DNA from: Methylobacterium bullatum
GTDB lineage: Bacteria; Pseudomonadota; Alphaproteobacteria; Rhizobiales; Beijerinckiaceae
DNA: 64,000 nucleotides
Direction: 5' to 3'
Assembly: GCA_902712845.1 (NCBI GenBank)
Contig: LR743504.1
Span: 4,314,001 to 4,378,000 of the forward strand
Part shown: positions 1 to 8,568 of the stretch, piece after piece
Layout: each line of letters opens with the position of its first letter
Numbering within the stretch: position 1 is the stretch's first letter
Translations under genes and position numbers: made by a program
Notes under the pieces: model-generated
Database searches by the model: none
What the model saw: the letters and a program-made list of their open reading frames with translations, nothing else
What the model was told of the DNA's origin: nothing

Positions 1-197
1 CGGATCGCCAGGATCTCCGCATGGGCGGTGGGATCGCGCAGCGCCCGCGGGCGGTTATGGGCGACGCTGAGGACGATGCCGTCCCGCACGATCACGGCGC
101 CGACAGGCACCTCGCCCTCTCCGGCCGCGCGGCGGGCGGCGTCGAAGGCGAGGCTCAGAGGGTCGGTCGCGGCCTTCGGGGAGACGGGGGCAGTCAC
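1..197 (-). CDS. tadA: tRNA adenosine deaminase TadA (5' part)
   Basis: Only the N-terminal ~65 residues are in the window; the gene continues beyond base 1. Translating the minus strand from a GTG at 197 gives the start of the cytidine/adenosine deaminase fold. It contains an EVPVGAVIV strand, an AHNRPRALRDPTAHAEI segment and the zinc-ligand/catalytic HAE triad. This is the family that deaminates A34 of tRNA-Arg(ACG) to inosine. A TTG lies in frame a few codons upstream, so the start is uncertain. It diverges from csbD. Confidence 0.85.
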   Translation of the reverse strand, partial: MTAPVSPKAATDPLSLAFDAARRAAGEGEVPVGAVIVRDGIVLSVAHNRPRALRDPTAHAEILAI

Positions 198-339
198 GAT
201 GGTCGAGCCCAAGCTACTGTCTTCGTTAGGAAAATGGCCCGGTCGAGATCCCGTGATCCGGTCCGGCAGGAACCTCGCGGCGATGGAGCCGTTTCCATCT
301 CGACGCGGCAAAGCCGCAGGATCTTTTCAGGAGCGAACG

Positions 340-543
340 ATGAGCAGCACCACCGACAAGATCAAGGGTCTCGCCAATGAGGCGGTCGGCAACGTGAAGC
401 AGGGCATCGGGAACGCCACGGACAACGACAAGCTCAAGGCGGAGGGCAAGGCCCAGGAACTGAAGGGCGAAGCCCAGAAGACTGTCGGCGATGCCAAGGA
501 CGGCGTCAAGAATGCCGCCGACACGGTGAAGAGCAAGCTCTGA
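340..543 (+). CDS. CsbD family stress protein
   Basis: A 67-residue hydrophilic protein starting MSSTTDKIKGLANEAVGNVKQ. Repeated Gly-Lys-Ala-rich amphipathic segments (KLKAEGKAQELKGEAQK) are typical of the CsbD family, small general-stress proteins of unknown biochemical role. The ATG at 340 is preceded by AGGAG (330-334), which decides the start. A longer reading upstream in the same frame lacks family similarity. It is monocistronic and is followed by a strong intrinsic terminator. Confidence 0.88.
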   Translation: MSSTTDKIKGLANEAVGNVKQGIGNATDNDKLKAEGKAQELKGEAQKTVGDAKDGVKNAADTVKSKL

Positions 544-577
544 GCTTCGGCCCTATGCATTAGCGAATGAGTTTGAG

Positions 578-602
578 AAGGCGGCCGGGAGGCCGCCTTT
601 TT
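578..602 (+). terminator. Intrinsic terminator after csbD
   Basis: A perfect 9-bp stem, AAGGCGGCC / GGCCGCCTT, with a GGGA loop is followed by a short T run. It lies 35 bases after the csbD stop codon. Confidence 0.85.
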
Positions 603-694
603 CATGTGCGGCTGCAACGCCCCCTTGCACGGCGGGCGGGCCGCTCCACGCGCAATCGCTCGCAACCTCGCCTCCGCTCTGTTATGGGGCTCGG

Positions 695-2827
695 ATGAGC
701 GACAAGACAGACGAACAGACGGGCGGGTCCGAGGACGCGCCCGAGACCAACAACGTTTCCGGCGAAGCGTGGTCCCCGGCCACCGATGCGGGCGTGCCCG
801 GCCCGTCCGCCGAAGAGCAGCCGGCCCCGCGCCGGGCCGCGCCCGCCAGAGGCGGCGACGCCCCCCTTCGACGCAAGGCGGCGTTGCCGCGGCCGGCGGC
901 CAAGGCCGCTGAGGCGGGTGCCGCCGGTGATTCCGAGGCGGCGACGCCCGAGGGCGACCGTATTGCCAAGGCGATCGCGCGCGCCGGCATCGCCTCCCGC
1001 CGCGACGTCGAGGCGATGATCGCCGAGGGCCGCGTCACCCTCAACGGCAAGGTCCTGACCTCGCCGGCCATCAACGTGACCGATGCGGACGAGATCACCG
1101 TCGACGGCGAGCCCCTGCCCGCCCGCGAGCGGACCCGGCTGTGGATCTATCACAAGCCCCGGGGCCTCGTGACCACGGCCCGCGACCCGGAAGGACGCCA
1201 GACCGTCTTCGAGGCCCTGCCCGAGGACCTGCCCCGCGTGGTCGCCATCGGCCGCCTCGACATCAACACCGAAGGCCTGCTGCTTCTCACCAACGATGGC
1301 GGCCTCGCCAAGGTGATCGCCCATCCCGATACCGGCTGGCTGCGGCGCTACCGCGTCCGTGCGCATGGCGACACGACTCAGGCCGAGCTCGACAAGCTGC
1401 GCAAGGGCGTCACCATCGACGGCATGGATTACGGTCCGGTGGACGCGGTCCTCGACCGGGCGTCCGGCGATAACCTCTGGCTGACGCTGGGCCTGCGCGA
1501 AGGCAAGAACCGCGAGGTCAAGCGCATCCTCGAACATCTGGGGCTGGCCGTGAACCGGCTGATCCGCCTGTCCTTCGGTCCGTTCCAGCTCGGCGACCTT
1601 GAAGTAGGGCTCGTGGAGGAGATCCGCACCAAGGTGCTCAAGGAGCAGCTGGGCCCGACCCTGGCCGACCAGGCCGGCGTCGATTTCACCAGCCCCAACC
1701 GTGAGCCGATCGCCCCGTTCGGTTCGCCGAAGGCCGCTCAGCAACAGACCAAGCAGCCCGCGCGCAGCGCCTCGGCCGCCGCGGCCAGGAGCGCCGGGCG
1801 CAGCTACGACGACGCCCCGCGCGGTGGTGAGCGTGGTGGCGACCGCCCCCTGCGCAGGCCCGCCGAACCCGCACGGGTTCCCACCGGCGGCAACAGCGCC
1901 GGCCCCCGCCGCTCGGTCTGGCGCGCCGAAGACGCCGCGCCGCAGGAGGATGGTGCACGCCGGGTCAAGATCCCCCGCCGTGGCGCCGATCCCAAGGCTG
2001 AGCGTGAGGCCTCCGCCGCCCGCGGCCGCGAGCGCGTCGGCGCGATCAACACCGGCGAGCGCCGGGTTCTGGTGGAGCGCCTGAAGGCGAGCCCTCAGGA
2101 GCCGGCCCCCGAGCCGCATCGCCGCGACCGGGGCGCCCGGCGTGACGATACGGGCGCCGCCGAGCGCCCGGTCCGGACGCTTCGCCAATCCGATGCCAAG
2201 GCGGCCCGTCGCGAGGAGGCCGATGCCCGGCCGCCGCGCAGCGATTCCAGGCCCCCGCGCCGGGACGATGCTCCGCGCGGCGGTTTCGGGCGGCCCGATG
2301 GTGCCGAGCGGCGCGGTCCGCCGCGTGGCGGCGACGAGCGTCCGCGCAGTTTCAAGCCCCGCGACGGCGGCGGTTTCAACGACCGCGCGGAACGTCCGGC
2401 CTTCAATCGCGGCGAGCCGCGCGGGGACAGGCCGGCGGGATTCCGCAGTGAGAAGCCGGCCTTCAATCGTGGCGGAGACGATCGTCCCGGTGGCGGCCGG
2501 CCGGGTGGGTTCAAGCCGGGTGGGTTCAAGGGCGCGGGCTTCAAGGGCCGCTCCGACGACCGCCAGGGCGGCGACCGTGACATCGGCGCCGAACGCTCGG
2601 GCGCCGATCGTGGCGGCTTCCGCCCGGGCGGTAAGCCCGGTGGGTTCGGCAAGCCCGGCGGATCGGGCAGGCCCGCCGGGGCCGGAAGGCCGGGCGGGTT
2701 CAAGGCCGGCGGTTCCTCCCGTCCCGGCGGTTCGGCCAAGCCCGGCGGCTTCGGCAATCGCGGCGGCGGCGCGGGCGGCAAGCCCGGTGGCGGGGGCGGA
2801 CGTCCGCCCCGTGGCGGCTCGCGGTGA
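695..2827 (+). CDS. rluB: 23S rRNA pseudouridine synthase (RluB/RsuA type) with long RGG tail
   Basis: A 710-residue protein. An acidic/low-complexity N-terminus (~1-85) precedes an S4 RNA-binding domain (~90-135, IAKAIARAGIASRRDVE). The RsuA/RluB catalytic domain follows (~147-330), with GRLDINTEGLLLLTNDG holding the catalytic Asp189 and KNREVKRILEHLGL near its end. Family function is isomerisation of a specific uridine in 23S rRNA. About 380 residues after the domain are Arg/Gly/Pro-rich with repeated FNRG, GGFK and PGGFGKPGG units, probably disordered and RNA-binding. Typical RluB is 250-350 residues, so this tail doubles the protein. Its stop overlaps the rsmD GTG by 4 bases, implying translational coupling. 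Confidence 0.9.
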   Translation: MSDKTDEQTGGSEDAPETNNVSGEAWSPATDAGVPGPSAEEQPAPRRAAPARGGDAPLRRKAALPRPAAKAAEAGAAGDSEAATPEGDRIAKAIARAGIASRRDVEAMIAEGRVTLNGKVLTSPAINVTDADEITVDGEPLPARERTRLWIYHKPRGLVTTARDPEGRQTVFEALPEDLPRVVAIGRLDINTEGLLLLTNDGGLAKVIAHPDTGWLRRYRVRAHGDTTQAELDKLRKGVTIDGMDYGPVDAVLDRASGDNLWLTLGLREGKNREVKRILEHLGLAVNRLIRLSFGPFQLGDLEVGLVEEIRTKVLKEQLGPTLADQAGVDFTSPNREPIAPFGSPKAAQQQTKQPARSASAAAARSAGRSYDDAPRGGERGGDRPLRRPAEPARVPTGGNSAGPRRSVWRAEDAAPQEDGARRVKIPRRGADPKAEREASAARGRERVGAINTGERRVLVERLKASPQEPAPEPHRRDRGARRDDTGAAERPVRTLRQSDAKAARREEADARPPRSDSRPPRRDDAPRGGFGRPDGAERRGPPRGGDERPRSFKPRDGGGFNDRAERPAFNRGEPRGDRPAGFRSEKPAFNRGGDDRPGGGRPGGFKPGGFKGAGFKGRSDDRQGGDRDIGAERSGADRGGFRPGGKPGGFGKPGGSGRPAGAGRPGGFKAGGSSRPGGSAKPGGFGNRGGGAGGKPGGGGGRPPRGGSR

Positions 2828-3381
2828 GGATCGTCGGCGGCGACCTGCGTGGACGCCGCCTCGCCACCCCGAAATCGGACGCGATCCGGCCCACTTCGGA
2901 TCGCCTGCGCGAGGCGCTCTTCAACGTCCTCGCCCATGCCTATGACGACGCGGTGGCCGGCGCGCGGGTTCTCGATCTCTTCGCCGGAACCGGGGCGTTG
3001 AGCTTCGAGGCCCTGTCCCGCGAGGCGAGCTACGCCCTCTTGGTGGACGAGGGAGCGGAAGCGCGCGGTCTGATCCGCGAGAACATCGATGCGTTGGGCT
3101 GCGCCGGCAAGACACGGCTCTTCCGCCGCGATGCGACCAAGCTCGGTCCCGCCGGCACCAGCGGGACCTTCACCCTCGTCTTCTGCGATCCCCCCTACAA
3201 CCGGGATCTCGCGCCGGCCGCCCTGGCCAGCGCCTCCGCTGGCGGCTGGCTCGCCCCCGGTGCTCTGGTGGTGGTGGAGGAGGCGGCGGGCGCCAACGTC
3301 GCGCTGCCGCCCGGCTTCACCGAATTGGAGCGGCGGGTCTACGGAGACACCGCCCTGGCCTTCGCGCGCTTCCAAGCCTGA
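2824..3381 (+). CDS. rsmD: 16S rRNA (guanine966-N2)-methyltransferase RsmD
   Basis: A 185-residue Rossmann methyltransferase. It starts at a GTG overlapping the rluB stop (GTGA) and reads MRIVGGDLRGRRL, the conserved family N-terminus. The SAM-binding motif VLDLFAGTGALSFEALSR and the catalytic CDPPYNRDL (DPPY near residue 122) are intact. The family methylates G966 of 16S rRNA in the small subunit. Pairing with a pseudouridine synthase makes this a two-gene rRNA-modification operon. Confidence 0.95.
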   Translation: MRIVGGDLRGRRLATPKSDAIRPTSDRLREALFNVLAHAYDDAVAGARVLDLFAGTGALSFEALSREASYALLVDEGAEARGLIRENIDALGCAGKTRLFRRDATKLGPAGTSGTFTLVFCDPPYNRDLAPAALASASAGGWLAPGALVVVEEAAGANVALPPGFTELERRVYGDTALAFARFQA

Positions 3382-3446
3382 GGTTCGACCCTGCGACCCC
3401 GGCGCGCGCCGGGAACCCCGGGGCATCGCCGCCGCGTTGCTCCGCC

Positions 3447-4580
3447 ATGGTCCTCGATGCTGCCACCCGCGCTCCCGTCACGGCCGAACCGGCGAAGGCC
3501 GGGCCGGTAGAGGGTGCGCGTGACGCGCGCCTGTGGCGGCCGCGTCGTGTCCTGGTGACGCCGGCGGCCCTTGACCATGCCCATGGCCGCGCGATGCTGG
3601 CGCGGGCCGAGGCGCTCGGTCTCCCGGTGGAGCGCCTGAAAAGCAACCGTCTCACGGGACTGCGCGACGAGGATCCGCGCCGGGCCTATCGCGAAGCGAA
3701 GGCGACCCTCGCCATCGTGGCGGCGCCGCCGAGCAAGCTGCGGCTGCAGCCGATCCCGCCCAGTGCCGACTGGCGCTTCGATCTCGCGGAGGGCTGCCCG
3801 GCCCATTGCCAATATTGCTACCTCGCCGGCTCCCTGTCCGGGCCGCCGGTGACGCGGGCCTATGCCAATCTCGACGCGATCCTCGGGAACCTGCCGGCCT
3901 ATCTCGGCGAGGGCAGCGTCACCTCGGCCCAGGCCGGCCGGGTCGAGGAGGGCACCACCTTCGAGGCGTCCTGCTACACCGATCCCCTCGGCATCGAGCA
4001 CCTGACCGGCTCGCTCTCGGCGGCGATCACGCATTTCGGCGCCTGGGACGCGGCGGTGCAATTGCGGGTCACAACGAAATTCGCCGCCGTCGCGCCGCTC
4101 CTGGCCCTGCCCCATCGGGGCCGGACCCGCGTGCGGTTCTCCCTCAACGCGCGTCCCGCCGCGCGCTACGAGGGCGGCACCGCCAGTCTCGACGCGCGTC
4201 TGCAGGCGCTTCGCGCCATGGCGCGGGCCGGCTACCCGGTCGGTCTCACCATCGCTCCGATCATCGCCGTTCCCGATTGGCCGGACGCCTATAAGGGGCT
4301 CCTGCGGGAGGTGGCGGAGGCGCTGTCCGGCGTATCCAACCCCGACCTCACCGTGGAACTCATCACGCACCGGTTCACACCGGGGTCGAAGGACGTGCTC
4401 CAGGGGTGGTATCCCGGCTCCGACCTGCCGATGCGGGAGGACGAGCGCAGTCGCAAGCTCACCAAGTTCGGCTCGGTGAAGTACGTCTATCCCCGCGATC
4501 TGATGCGGACGATGCGAGAGACGATCACCGCCGCCGTCGCGCGCGAACTCCCTTTCGCCCGGATCCTTTACTGGACCTGA
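3447..4580 (+). CDS. splB: Spore photoproduct lyase-like radical SAM protein
   Basis: A 377-residue radical-SAM protein with the 4Fe-4S motif GCPAHCQYCYL (Cys117, Cys121, Cys124). It has SPL-family features such as the ASCYTDPLGIEHLTG stretch and a C-terminal KFGSVKYVYP segment. Spore photoproduct lyases repair 5-thyminyl-5,6-dihydrothymine in Bacillus spores. Alphaproteobacteria do not form endospores, so the substrate here is uncertain: DNA photodamage or another radical reaction. It stands alone, 65 bases after rsmD and convergent with the HxlR gene. Confidence 0.8.
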   Translation: MVLDAATRAPVTAEPAKAGPVEGARDARLWRPRRVLVTPAALDHAHGRAMLARAEALGLPVERLKSNRLTGLRDEDPRRAYREAKATLAIVAAPPSKLRLQPIPPSADWRFDLAEGCPAHCQYCYLAGSLSGPPVTRAYANLDAILGNLPAYLGEGSVTSAQAGRVEEGTTFEASCYTDPLGIEHLTGSLSAAITHFGAWDAAVQLRVTTKFAAVAPLLALPHRGRTRVRFSLNARPAARYEGGTASLDARLQALRAMARAGYPVGLTIAPIIAVPDWPDAYKGLLREVAEALSGVSNPDLTVELITHRFTPGSKDVLQGWYPGSDLPMREDERSRKLTKFGSVKYVYPRDLMRTMRETITAAVARELPFARILYWT

Positions 4581-4622
4581 GTGACCGATCCGCCCAACGC
4601 TCGGCCTCCGAACGTCCCCGTC

Positions 4623-5027
4623 TCAGCCCGGACCCGTCTTGCCGTCTGCATCGAACCGTGTCCGCGCGGCCTGAATCGTGGGCAGGTTCGCGAAGGCCCA
4701 GGAGCCGAGTGCCTGGACGGGCACCTGCAGCGAGCGGCCGAGCTCGGTGAGTTCGTAATCCACGCGGGGTGGGATCGTCGGCGTGACCGTGCGCGACACG
4801 AGGCCGTCTCGCTCCAGGCCGCGCAGGGTGAAGGTGAGCATCCGCTGCGAGATGCCGCCGATGATCCGCTTCAATTCGTTGAAGCGTCGGGGGCCGTCCG
4901 TGAGCGTCATCACCACGAGGATGCTCCACTTGTCGCCGACCCGCGCCAGCACCGTACCGACCACCCGGCAATCGCCGGGGCGGTGAATGGGCTGTGCCTC
5001 GGTTACCTCCGTGTGTCCGGGTTCCAC
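4623..5027 (-). CDS. HxlR family transcriptional regulator
   Basis: A 134-residue winged-helix regulator with the HxlR hallmarks: an N-terminal CRVVGTVLARVGDKWSIL segment with a Cys, then LTDGPRRFNELKRIIGGISQ and RMLTFTLRGLERDGLVSR. In YodB/HypR-type members an N-terminal Cys senses quinones or diamide. Here that Cys sits at about residue 20. It diverges from the azoreductase gene across a 76-base spacer that contains a perfect palindrome, so it very likely controls azoR and itself. Confidence 0.9.
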   Translation of the reverse strand: MEPGHTEVTEAQPIHRPGDCRVVGTVLARVGDKWSILVVMTLTDGPRRFNELKRIIGGISQRMLTFTLRGLERDGLVSRTVTPTIPPRVDYELTELGRSLQVPVQALGSWAFANLPTIQAARTRFDADGKTGPG

Positions 5028-5071
5028 GAATGTGCCTCCTTGCGCGAGCGCCGCTCCGGTACTCTATAGCG

Positions 5072-5096
5072 CCTCGGTATCATTCTGATACCGAGG
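5072..5096. promoter_or_regulatory. Palindromic operator between hxlR and azoR
   Basis: A perfect inverted repeat, CCTCGGTATC-ATTCT-GATACCGAGG, with 10-bp arms and a 5-bp centre. Its right arm contains the GAGG ribosome-binding site of azoR, 7 bases before the ATG. A regulator bound here would block azoR directly. The position and symmetry fit a dimeric HxlR repressor; that assignment is inferred. Confidence 0.75.
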
Positions 5097-5103
5097 ATCG
5101 AAC

Positions 5104-5715
5104 ATGAATCTTCTGCACATCGACAGCAGCATCCTGGGTGAGCATTCCGTCAGCCGCGCCGTCTCGGCCGCCATCGTCGCCCGTCTCCAGGCGGGGGCAC
5201 CGGACCTCGAGACGACTTATCGCGATCTAGCCGCCACGCCGATCCCCCACCTCTCGGGGGCCTATCTCGCGGGCCATCAGCCCAATGCCACCAACACGCC
5301 CGACATCCAGAACGACGTCGCGCTCGGCCGCACGGTCCTGGCCGAATTCCTGGCCGCCGACATCGTGGTGATCGGCGCGCCGCTCTACAATTTCACGATC
5401 TCGTCCCTGCTCAAGGCCTGGATCGACCGTATTCTCGTGGCCGGCCAGACCTTCAAATACACCGAGAACGGCGCCGTCGGCCTCGTGCCCGAGAAGCGCG
5501 TCATCGTGGCCGTGGCGCGTGGCGGTCTCTACGGTCCGGGTTCGGCCGCCGCCTCGGCGGAGCATGCCGAGACCTATCTGCGGGTCGTCCTCGGCTTCAT
5601 CGGCGTCACCAACCCGGAATTCATCGTCGCCGAGGGGATCGCCCTCGGTCCGGAGGCCCGTGAGAAGGCCCTCGCCGGGGCGCTCGAAGCCGCCTCCGTT
5701 CTGGCTGCCGCCTGA
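5104..5715 (+). CDS. azoR: FMN-dependent NADH-azoreductase
   Basis: A 203-residue flavodoxin-fold protein. It has the AzoR start MNLLHIDSSILGEHSVSR (FMN phosphate loop), PLYNFTISSLLKAWIDRI and the flavin-contact ARGGLYGPGS region. The family reduces azo dyes and quinones by two-electron transfer from NAD(P)H in the cytoplasm. Pairing with a divergent HxlR regulator is the usual quinone- or electrophile-detoxification arrangement. The start is set by the GAGG inside the operator palindrome. Confidence 0.93.
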   Translation: MNLLHIDSSILGEHSVSRAVSAAIVARLQAGAPDLETTYRDLAATPIPHLSGAYLAGHQPNATNTPDIQNDVALGRTVLAEFLAADIVVIGAPLYNFTISSLLKAWIDRILVAGQTFKYTENGAVGLVPEKRVIVAVARGGLYGPGSAAASAEHAETYLRVVLGFIGVTNPEFIVAEGIALGPEAREKALAGALEAASVLAAA

Positions 5716-5719
5716 AGGC

Positions 5720-7684
5720 CTAGCGCCGGCCGAACAGCCGCTCGATATCGTGGAGTTTCAGTTCCACGAAGGTCGGGCGGCCGTGGTTGCAGGTGCCGGC
5801 GAAGGGCGTCGCCTCCATCTCGCGCAGGAGCGCGTTCATCTCCTCGGGGCGCAGGCGCCGGCCGGCGCGGATCGAACCGTGGCAGCTCATGCGCGAGAGG
5901 ATCGCGTCGAGGCGCCGCCCGAGGGGGCCGCCCTCGGTGCCGTCCGCACTCCCCTCCTCCAGTCCGCTCTCGTCGAGGGCGTCGAGGATGTCCCCCAGAA
6001 GACGGCGGGTGGACGAATCGGCCAGCGCCACGGGAACTTCGCGCACGAGGACGGCGCCGGTGCCGAAGGCCTCCAGCGTCAGGCCGAGACGGTCGAGATC
6101 CGGGGCGGCGGCAACGAGGCGTTCGGCATCCTGGGGCGCCATCTCCACCACGTCGGGGATCAGGAGTCCCTGGCGGGCGATGCCGCCGGCGGCGCGTTCG
6201 CGCTTTAGCCGCTCGTAGACGAGGCGTTCATGCGCCGCGTGCTGGTCGACGAGGACGATCCCGTCGCGGGTCTGGGCGACGATGTAGGTCTCGTGAAGCT
6301 GGGCGCGGGCGGCACCCAGCGGGTGATCGTCCGGCAGCGGCTCCACCTCCGGCTCACGGATATCGGCGCCCGGCGGCGCGAGATCGCCGGAGAACAACGC
6401 CTGCGCATTGTCCCCGAACCCCGTCTCCGGTCGGTCGAACGCCGCTTGCGGGGCCTCGAACAGACCTCCGCGCGCACCGAAGGAGGATGCCGGCGCATGG
6501 CCGGCGGGCGCGCCGAACGAGGGCAGGCCCGGCGGAAGCGCCGCCCTGCCCGACCAGGCGCCACGTCCAGAATGTGCGGTCATTGCCGGTCGCATCGTCG
6601 GTGAGGGATGGCCCGGACGCAGGGCGTCCAGGGTACGGGCCGCGCCGGTGCTGGCGTTGCGCGCTCCGACCTGCCGCAGGGTCTCGTGGATGGCGCTGAC
6701 GATGAGGGCGCGCACGAGGCCCGGCTCGCGGAAGCGCACCTCGGTCTTGGCGGGATGGACGTTCACGTCGACGAGGGCGGGATCGCAGGTGATGGCGAGG
6801 CCGAGCACCGGATGACGGTCCGAACTCATCGTGTCGGCATAGGCCCCGCGCACGGCGCCCAGGAGCAGGCGGTCGCGCACCGGGCGGCCGTTGACCGTGA
6901 AGTGGATCTGGTTGCCCGCCCCGCGATGGTAGCTCGGCAGGCCGATATGGCCGGACAGGGCAAATCCCTCCCGCGCCATGTGGAGGGGGGCGGAACTCGC
7001 GCCGAAATCCGGCCCCAGCACCGCCGTGAGCCGGCGCAGGTCGGCGTCGTCGCCGGTCTCGGCGGAAAAGACGAGGGGGCTGCCGCTCTCCGAACGGAGG
7101 GCGAAGCGGATCCGCGGCTGCGCCACCGCGAGACGCCGCAACCCGTCGGCGATGGCCAGCGCCTCGGCGCGGTCGGATTTGAGGAATTTCAGCCGCGCCG
7201 GTGTCGCCGAGAACAGGTCCGTCACCTCGATCCGCGTGCCGCGCGGGCTCGGTGCGGGACGGACCTCGCCCTTGATGCCGGCATCGACCACCAGGGTCGA
7301 TCCGGTCTCGGCCTCGGCCGTGCGGCTGGTGAGGGAGAGGCGGGCCACCGCCCCGATGGAGGGCAGCGCCTCGCCGCGAAAGCCGAGGGAATCGATACGG
7401 GTCAGGTCGCCGCCGGGAAGTTTCGAGGTGGCGTGACGCTCCACCGCGAGGGCGAGATCGTCGGCGCTCATGCCGGCGCCGTCATCCACCACGCGGATCA
7501 GCCGGCGGCCCCCCGCCTCGATGGTCACCTCGATGCTGGTGGCGCCCGCATCGATGGCGTTTTCCACCAGTTCCTTCACGGCGGAGGCCGGGCGCTCCAC
7601 TACCTCGCCCGCGGCGATGCGGTCCACGAGGATCGGGTCGAGGCGGCGGACGGGGCGGAGTACGGGCGGCATTCCTCCGACCAT
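5720..7684 (-). CDS. mutL: DNA mismatch repair protein MutL (endonuclease type)
   Basis: 654 residues: an N-terminal GHKL ATPase (ELVENAIDAGAT, DDGAGM, GFRGEALPSIGAV), a transducer domain (~215-330, DVNVHPAKTEVRF), a Pro/Gly linker (~340-445) and a C-terminal dimerisation/nuclease domain. The metal-binding endonuclease motif DQHAAHERLVYE (first Asp near residue 480) is intact, as are the CNHGRPTF and SCHGSIRAG metal sites. This is therefore the nicking MutL used by bacteria without MutH. The start could also be the Met at residue 5. It is convergent with azoR. Confidence 0.96.
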   Translation of the reverse strand: MVGGMPPVLRPVRRLDPILVDRIAAGEVVERPASAVKELVENAIDAGATSIEVTIEAGGRRLIRVVDDGAGMSADDLALAVERHATSKLPGGDLTRIDSLGFRGEALPSIGAVARLSLTSRTAEAETGSTLVVDAGIKGEVRPAPSPRGTRIEVTDLFSATPARLKFLKSDRAEALAIADGLRRLAVAQPRIRFALRSESGSPLVFSAETGDDADLRRLTAVLGPDFGASSAPLHMAREGFALSGHIGLPSYHRGAGNQIHFTVNGRPVRDRLLLGAVRGAYADTMSSDRHPVLGLAITCDPALVDVNVHPAKTEVRFREPGLVRALIVSAIHETLRQVGARNASTGAARTLDALRPGHPSPTMRPAMTAHSGRGAWSGRAALPPGLPSFGAPAGHAPASSFGARGGLFEAPQAAFDRPETGFGDNAQALFSGDLAPPGADIREPEVEPLPDDHPLGAARAQLHETYIVAQTRDGIVLVDQHAAHERLVYERLKRERAAGGIARQGLLIPDVVEMAPQDAERLVAAAPDLDRLGLTLEAFGTGAVLVREVPVALADSSTRRLLGDILDALDESGLEEGSADGTEGGPLGRRLDAILSRMSCHGSIRAGRRLRPEEMNALLREMEATPFAGTCNHGRPTFVELKLHDIERLFGRR

Positions 7685-7743
7685 AGGCGAGCGCGCCGCC
7701 GCCTCAAAGCGCTGCCCGCGTCATCGCGGTGGGCAGGGCGCGG

Positions 7744-8568
7744 TCAAAAGAAGGGAAAGGCGAGGCCCCGTCCGGCCTGGACCCAGGCGGTCGCGATGAC
7801 AATGCAGAGGAGGCAGGCCGCCAGCGTCACGAGCAGTTGTCGCCGAGGTAGGCCAAAGGCGATGAAGCCGGCGGCTGCGAGCGGCACGATCTGTTCCCCA
7901 TGCATGCCGAGGAAATGCGCGATCCTCAGATCGCCGCCCGCCCGGTTCCAGCCGAACAGGGGCAGGCTCGCACCGGTCGGGCCGACCGCATGGCCGTGGT
8001 TGACGCTGAGGGCGATGCCGGTGGCGGCCCCGAGGATCACCGTGGTCGCGAGGCCGAGAATCACGGCCAGGCGCAGGCTTGGTTCGAGGCCGAGGCGCGG
8101 CCGGGCCGCCACCGCGATGGCCAGGGGAATCTTGGCCGCGAGCAGGGTCAGCGCCATGATCCCCATTAGGGCGTAAAGGGCGGCGTGAAGCGGATCACCG
8201 TCGTTGAAATGCGAGGCCTCGGCCCGTGCCGCCTGCACGGTGATGTAGCCGAGCTCGAACCCGCCGGCGACGACGAGCAGTAGTCGGCTGCTGCGCAGTG
8301 AGCGGGAACGACGCCGATCCTGCCGGACGTAGCCGGTGAACCAGGCGAAGGTGAGGGCGTATAGGCCGACCGAGACGAAGAACTTCGCGGGCTTCGTCCA
8401 GACGAACACGCCGTCGATGAGCCGTCCATCGATGAGGGGCAGTGCCAGGGTGACGGCGCCGGTCAGCAGGCAGGCGACGCCGAAGGCGGTGAGGACGGGA
8501 TCGTCCGCGCGGAGCCGGGCGAGGGCCGTGGAGCGGCGGTCCTGTCCGGCGAAAGCGGGCGCGATCAT
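7744..8568 (-). CDS. Multi-pass membrane protein, unknown function
   Basis: A 274-residue protein starting MIAPAFAGQDRRS with about seven predicted membrane segments (for example VLTAFGVACLLTGAVTLAL and LLVTLAACLLCIVIATAW). A conserved-looking HFLGMHGEQIVPLAA loop lies between two late segments. I do not recognise the family. The ATG overlaps the stop of the upstream ABA4-like gene by 4 bases, so the two are co-translated. The longer open frame upstream is Arg/Pro-rich shadow sequence and was excluded. Confidence 0.75.
   Translation of the reverse strand: MIAPAFAGQDRRSTALARLRADDPVLTAFGVACLLTGAVTLALPLIDGRLIDGVFVWTKPAKFFVSVGLYALTFAWFTGYVRQDRRRSRSLRSSRLLLVVAGGFELGYITVQAARAEASHFNDGDPLHAALYALMGIMALTLLAAKIPLAIAVAARPRLGLEPSLRLAVILGLATTVILGAATGIALSVNHGHAVGPTGASLPLFGWNRAGGDLRIAHFLGMHGEQIVPLAAAGFIAFGLPRRQLLVTLAACLLCIVIATAWVQAGRGLAFPFF

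Noticed and set aside
602..2188. Long minus-strand frame opposite rluB
   Set aside because: Shadow of the rluB coding strand; no start signal or family.
2280..2827. Repeat array-like pattern that could suggest a CRISPR or tandem repeat
   Set aside because: The repeats are short Gly/Arg codon units in frame with rluB; no spacers of uniform length.
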